Below are positions 20,240-24,235 of a DNA stretch of 24,235 bases, one piece after another. Source of the stretch: Oehlia diaphana (taxonomy: Eukaryota; Glomeromycota; Glomeromycetes; Glomerales; Glomeraceae); NCBI GenBank assembly GCA_003833135.1, contig QZLH01000455.1, positions 9,264-33,498 of the forward strand, written 5' to 3'. The stretch's first letter is position 1, and the number at the start of each line of letters is the position of its first letter. Below the pieces are notes generated by a model that worked only from the letters and a program-made list of their open reading frames with translations, made no database searches and was not told the origin of the DNA. The position numbers and the translations under genes were made by a program.

Positions 20240-21832
20240 TATTAAATACAATCCATCGTTTGATTAAGAATTATTAGAAATAATAATTTTCTTTCTTTTT
20301 AATTTTTTAAAGATATTTATAGCAAATTATTTTTGATTGTGCCATATACGCCAGATAGAGTGAGTGATACGCGTATAGCCGCGCAATTATATCGTAAAAA
20401 TGATAATTTAGTTCATTATTCCAATTAAATGCTTCAATTAAAATTAAAACAGGATATTCGTTGAAATACTAATTATTTCACTTTATAATTTAAATTTATT
20501 ATTTTTATTTATCAACTGAAATTACAAAAACTTAAGAATAAAGTATTGTCTCGCAATTGAGTATTAAGCAAGGCTTTTCTTAGCGGCATAATTAAGTAAA
20601 AGTAACCTAAAACCAAGCGAACTAATTTTTTCTCATATATAAGAAGCTTTCTCATTTAATCGTTTCATTTTGAATTTATTGTAATCACTTTCTTATTTTA
20701 CTATCTTATTTTTAAGAAAATTAACGTTAAGCGTAATTTTAGGTTATAAAAGTATCGAATAATAATCAATATAAATAACGGTATATTAAATTCAGGATCT
20801 TTAACATATAATTAATTAAAAAATTTTTTGATTAAATATATACAGTAATTTCTATATAAATAGGAAACACAGAACGTCTACATTCAGTTATCAAATAATA
20901 ATAATTTAATTTGTACTTAAACAAATTAGTTTTTTAGAAGCAATCAGCCAATCACTTCATAAGAATTATTTGCGTCTAACTAATATATGGATTCATCTGT
21001 TGTTAATTAAATTATACTTTAAGCACTAAATTTAGTTTTGTCCAAAAATTTGAAATACCAAATAATCCATCAATACATTTTTCTAATTGCTACTAAAAAG
21101 TAAAAATTAGACGCAATACAGGACCCGAAATTTATATGTAGAGATAGGGTGCATTATTGCGTCACCATAATAGAAATTTTCTACAGGGTTAGATTGGTTT
21201 GCGTACAATTTGTGGATTTTTTAACTTAAGTAATGTTAGTTTAATTGCATATTTCAATTGGTATTTTTTAAATATAAAAGTTTTTTAAATTTGCGTATTT
21301 TTAATAAAAATTTGGCAGAGGATCTAGTATGTATAATACACGCACAATATTTCAACTCATCATCTCACTTTGAATAATACTGTATTTGTCATATTGGACC
21401 AACTGATGTATCAGTTGAAGAAAATATATTGAAGCTATTGGGAAATGAAAAACAGTATTATATGATTATTTTGGTCGAAAAGTCATAATTGAAAAAATAC
21501 AATAGCAATATTTTTTGCTTTTATTAACAACAGATAATATTTTTATTTTTATTTTTATTTTTTATTTTTTATTTTTAAGATGTAGACGTTTGATAAATTA
21601 ATGTTTGATCGACCATCACATGATAATAAAGCCAAGTAATTGCCTAATTGGTTGCTTATTTCTCCTAACTATTTGGAGTTAGGCGTAAATTTTGCGTACT
21701 GGCCCTTCCAAAACAGCAGTAATTAAAAAACCATATTTCCAGTTTGATACAAGATCATCATAAGCAATTATAAATAATGATTCTCTAAACTTTAAACTTT
21801 TATTACTTTTTCCGACTATTTATTAAAAAACA
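20240..21832. other. Mostly gene-free stretch upstream of BTB copy 2
   Basis: Two short + strand frames look protein-like but are unrecognised: about 20312-20430 (FLIVPYTPDRVSDTRIAAQL then YRKNDNLVHYSN) and 21378-21488 (CHIGPTDVSVEENILKLLGN then EKQYYMIILVEKS). A 10-bp inverted pair TTGCGTCTAA/TTAGACGCAA bounds 20970-21116. A (TTTTTA)n-like tract lies at 21539-21577. TATAAATA at about 21770, roughly 60 bp before the next ATG, is a TATA candidate for BTB copy 2. Confidence 0.35.
21539..21577. repeat. (TTTTTA)n simple repeat
   Basis: T-rich units of 6-7 bp in tandem. Low complexity about 260 bp upstream of BTB copy 2. Confidence 0.85.
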
Positions 21833-23354
21833 ATGTCATCAAAATTTTGGGCAGAGTTGTCTAACGATTACGAGAAACTTTTTGAAACTGAAATTGGATA
21901 TGACGTTATTATTTATGCCGGGGAAGAACCAAATGTCAAAGAAATTCATGCTCATTCAAATATTTTGTGTATTAGGTCTCAATACTTTCGTTCTGCATTT
22001 TCTAATGAATGGGCTGAAAAAAGAGATGGAAAGTTTATATTCAGAAAACCGAATATTTCGTCACAATTATTCAATATCATTCTTAGGTAATTTATATAAT
22101 TTTTATTATTAATAAAATAAAATATTTCTAATTATTATTATATATAGGTTTATATAATAATTTTTTTTTATTAATAAAATAAAGTATTTCTAATTATTAT
22201 TTATATTTAGGTTTATTTATTGTGGAAATATTGAATTAGAGAATTTACAGGGTTCCGACGTATTGAAATTATTGATAGCAGTTGATGAGCTCAATATCAA
22301 TTCATTGATTTCACATATTCAAGGATTTTTGATTGATCATCAACACGAATTTTTACAACAAAATCCAACAGAAATTCTTGAAACCGTTTATCAACACGAA
22401 GCATTTACGGATTTATGGGATTTCTATCTTGAAAAAGCTTGTATAGAACCTAAAATATTATTTAATTCTGATAAATTTATTAACTTGAAAGCTCCATTAT
22501 TAGAATTATTGCTAAAAAGGGATGATTTGAATTTAGATGAAATTGAAATTTGGGAGAATTTATTGAAGTGGTGTTCTGCTTGTCAAAATATAAAGAATGA
22601 TCCGACAAAATGGAGCAGAGAAGATATTACAAAGATTAAAAGGGAATTGAATAGATTTATTCATTTAATTCGATTTTATGATATTGAACCTGCAGATTTT
22701 TTTTATAAGGTTTATTGTTATAAGGATATCTTACCACAAGATTTAATTCATGATCTTTTGGAATTTCATATAGTACCTAATGTGAAACCTAAAGATAATT
22801 TACAGCCTTCAAGAAAAACATATTTTAAAAAACTTGACTCAACCTTGACTGGATCAGACTGTATTCCTGTTTTTGCTTCGTGGATTGATAAAAAAGATTC
22901 TTCACATTATAATAAAAAAGATACTCCCTATAATTTTAATTTATTATATCGTTCAAGTCGGGATGGAATTGATCCTGGTTCTTTTCACAGAAATTGTGAT
23001 AATAAAGGAGCTACTATTTACATAGTAAAAATTAAAGATTCAACACAATTAATTGGAGGGTATAATCCACTTGACTGGAATGGAAATGATTGGAAAACTA
23101 CATCGGATAGTTTTTTATTTAGCTTTACAGATAAGAAACATGTTTCTACTGGAAAAGTAACCTATGTTAATAAACAACATCGTGCTGTTTATTGTTATTA
23201 TAGCTGGGGGCCAACTATGGGTAATCTATACTGTAATTGTAACAATAAGTGGTATTATGATATTTATTCTGATGGTGAGCGATATTCTAATATAGGAATT
23301 CCAAAAAGATTTGAAGTAGAAGATTATGAAGTATTTCAAGTAGTTGAGAAATAA
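21833..23354 (+). CDS. BTB-BACK-TLDc domain protein (copy 2)
   Basis: Exons 21833-22086 and 22211-23354 join at a split Arg codon (AG|G) to give 465 residues, the same length as copy 1. BTB (about 20-125: GYDVIIYAGEEPNVKEIHAH, SQYFRSAFSNEW, FIYCGNIEL), BACK (about 130-235) and TLDc (about 280-463: VFASWIDKKD, LLYRSSRDGI, NCDNKGATI, GGYNPLDWNG, GPTMGNLYC, YEVFQV) are all present. It is most alike to copy 1 in the BTB exon and most different in the linker before TLDc and around the C-terminal third. The role is inferred as for the family: a Cullin-3 adaptor with a TLDc module of unknown substrate. The first methionine of the exon gives MSSKFWAELSND, matching copy 1 MTASKFLTELSND, which fixes the start. 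The intron is unusual (see its own entry). An AATAAA lies at 23556. Confidence 0.93.
22087..22210 (+). other. 124-bp intron made of two tandem intron-like copies
   Basis: The intron runs from TTAG|GTAATTTATAT to TATATTTAG|GTTTATTTATTG. It consists of two similar units, 22087-22147 and 22148-22210, sharing ATTAATAAAATAAA, then GTATTTCTAATTATTAT or AATATTTCTAATTATTAT. Each starts with GT and ends with AG, so a second acceptor (TATATAG at 22147) lies in the middle. Use of that acceptor would read AGG TTT ATA TAA and end the protein after the BTB N-terminal exon. Confidence 0.85.
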
Positions 23355-23632
23355 GCAAATAATAATATTAAACCACGCCATGATGTAATTGACACTGATT
23401 ATTGTTAATATATTATTATATGTCTTTTTGTATGTTAATTACCTTTTATTATATATCCTTATAGGATCACACTGTATTTTTTTTACATTTATTGAATAGC
23501 TTTATTGATGATATATATTAATAAATGAATACTGTTTAAATCATTATAAATACATAATAAAATTAGATTTTTATACAATAATAGACTATAAATTAACTTG
23601 TGACTGATTTAATAGTGTGATCGTGAGAGTCT
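23355..23632. other. 3' flank of BTB copy 2
   Basis: AT-rich, with AATAAA at 23556 as a possible polyadenylation signal. No gene was seen here or in 23811-23985. Confidence 0.4.
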
Positions 23633-23810
23633 ATATAATAAAACACTTATTGTATAGGTCTTTAGGCAATACTTTGCTGTTTTCAATCTCAACCATTTGA
23701 TCGGTCAGATTGTACCACTTTGTGGCACAATCTGAGCCAATCAAATGGCCTCAATCGAAAACAGCACGTTATTGCCTAGATACTATACAATAAGTATATA
23801 TTATTCTATA
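23633..23810. repeat. Long near-perfect hairpin (foldback) element
   Basis: Two arms of about 85 bp match with few mismatches: for example ACTTATTGTATAG, GGCAATA, TGCTGTTTTC, CCATTTGAT and CAGATTGT on the left arm each recur in inverted order on the right arm. The arms meet near 23720 with almost no loop. It is a palindromic miniature element; if transcribed it would form a double-stranded RNA of about 85 bp. No target duplication beyond TA-rich flanks was seen. Confidence 0.8.
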
Positions 23811-23985
23811 TTGTTATTAGCAATCCAGCCAATCTTATTAAGCATATATTTATATTTTTCTCCCATCTTTTTTATTTTTTTACATTTACAGTACAATAAA
23901 AAAAATAAGTATAATTAGATCTTTTTTCAAACTAATTATAAGGGAACTGGATTATTTTAATTAGCAAAGCTTGTTTAATTTAGCT

Positions 23986-24150
23986 TAGGGATGGCAACGG
24001 TCATGGTTATTAACCGGTCATGACCGGTTATGACCGTGACCGATATCGGTCGGTCAAAGGCTTCTGACCGACCGTTTAACCGACCGGTTTGACTGACCGT
24101 TTGACCGACCGTTTAACCGACCGTTTAACTGACTGTTAACTGACCATTTA
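23986..24150 (+). mobile_element. Probable start of a hAT-type element running off the right edge
   Basis: TAGGGATGGCAACGG at 23986 resembles the termini of hAT transposons. It is followed by dense subterminal repeats: a perfect 20-bp palindrome TAACCGGTCATGACCGGTTA (24011-24030), a 14-bp palindrome GACCGATATCGGTC (24038-24051), and tandem units like TGACCGACCGTTTAAC from about 24064 to 24150. The rest of the element lies outside the window, so the class is inferred. If right, the 8 bases before it (ATTTAGCT, 23978-23985) should recur at its far end. Confidence 0.55.
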
Positions 24151-24235
24151 ATCATTTGACACTTTTTTTACGAACTTAATCAATAAAAAAAGTTGTTATA
24201 ACATTACTTTAGTGGATTTAATCAAAAAAAAACAC

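Noticed and set aside
21882..22112. 76-codon + strand open frame within BTB copy 2
   Set aside because: Out-of-frame shadow of the BTB exon.
1..24235. CRISPR array, bacterial ribosome-binding sites or operons
   Set aside because: Introns, domain families and composition are those of a fungal nuclear genome; no spaced direct repeats of CRISPR type occur.

Overview
The window looks like nuclear DNA of an arbuscular mycorrhizal fungus of the Rhizophagus type (Glomeromycotina). The evidence is strongly AT-rich DNA, short GT-AG introns (63-124 bp), and genes from families that are greatly expanded in these fungi: BTB-BACK-TLDc proteins, an F-box/leucine-rich protein, and a fragment of the Rhizophagus-type protein kinases. 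The family assignments rest on reading the sequence and on memory of the families. No database search was possible.

Only three genes look intact. Two are paralogous BTB/BACK/TLDc genes on the + strand (12363-13833 and 21833-23354). Each has one intron at the same codon and each encodes 465 residues. The third is a single-exon F-box protein of 462 residues on the - strand (14549-15937), convergent with the first BTB gene. BTB/BACK proteins usually act as substrate adaptors of Cullin-3 ubiquitin ligases and F-box proteins of SCF (Cullin-1) ligases, so the intact genes point to ubiquitin-dependent protein turnover. This is inferred from family knowledge.

Most of the rest is a graveyard of broken genes and mobile-element remains. 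From left to right: subterminal-type repeats at the left edge (1-108); a decayed retroelement with a YMDD motif and repeated modules (about 1200-3410); a frameshifted 2-oxoglutarate/Fe(II)-dioxygenase-like relic (3449-3886); a broken kinase gene split by a 169-bp inverted-repeat insertion (5959-6726); a possible small gene with a spliced 5' leader (7949-8570); an aldo/keto reductase pseudogene with stops and frameshifts (9273-10719); a short acidic-tailed relic (10791-10974); and a Tc1/mariner-like helix-turn-helix fragment (11783-11921).

Right of the F-box gene lie several unidentified coding-like fragments, one of them split by a 599-bp hAT-type miniature element with an 8-bp target-site duplication (18097-18695). 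Further on are a 157-bp inverted-repeat element (20083-20239), a long near-perfect hairpin (about 23633-23810), and what appears to be the start of another hAT-type element running off the right edge (from about 23986). I saw no tRNA, rRNA or CRISPR array. I did not find a convincing new multi-gene system. The most interesting items are the tandemly duplicated intron in the second BTB gene, the insertion in the kinase relic that has intron-like borders, and the unrecognised coding-like stretches.
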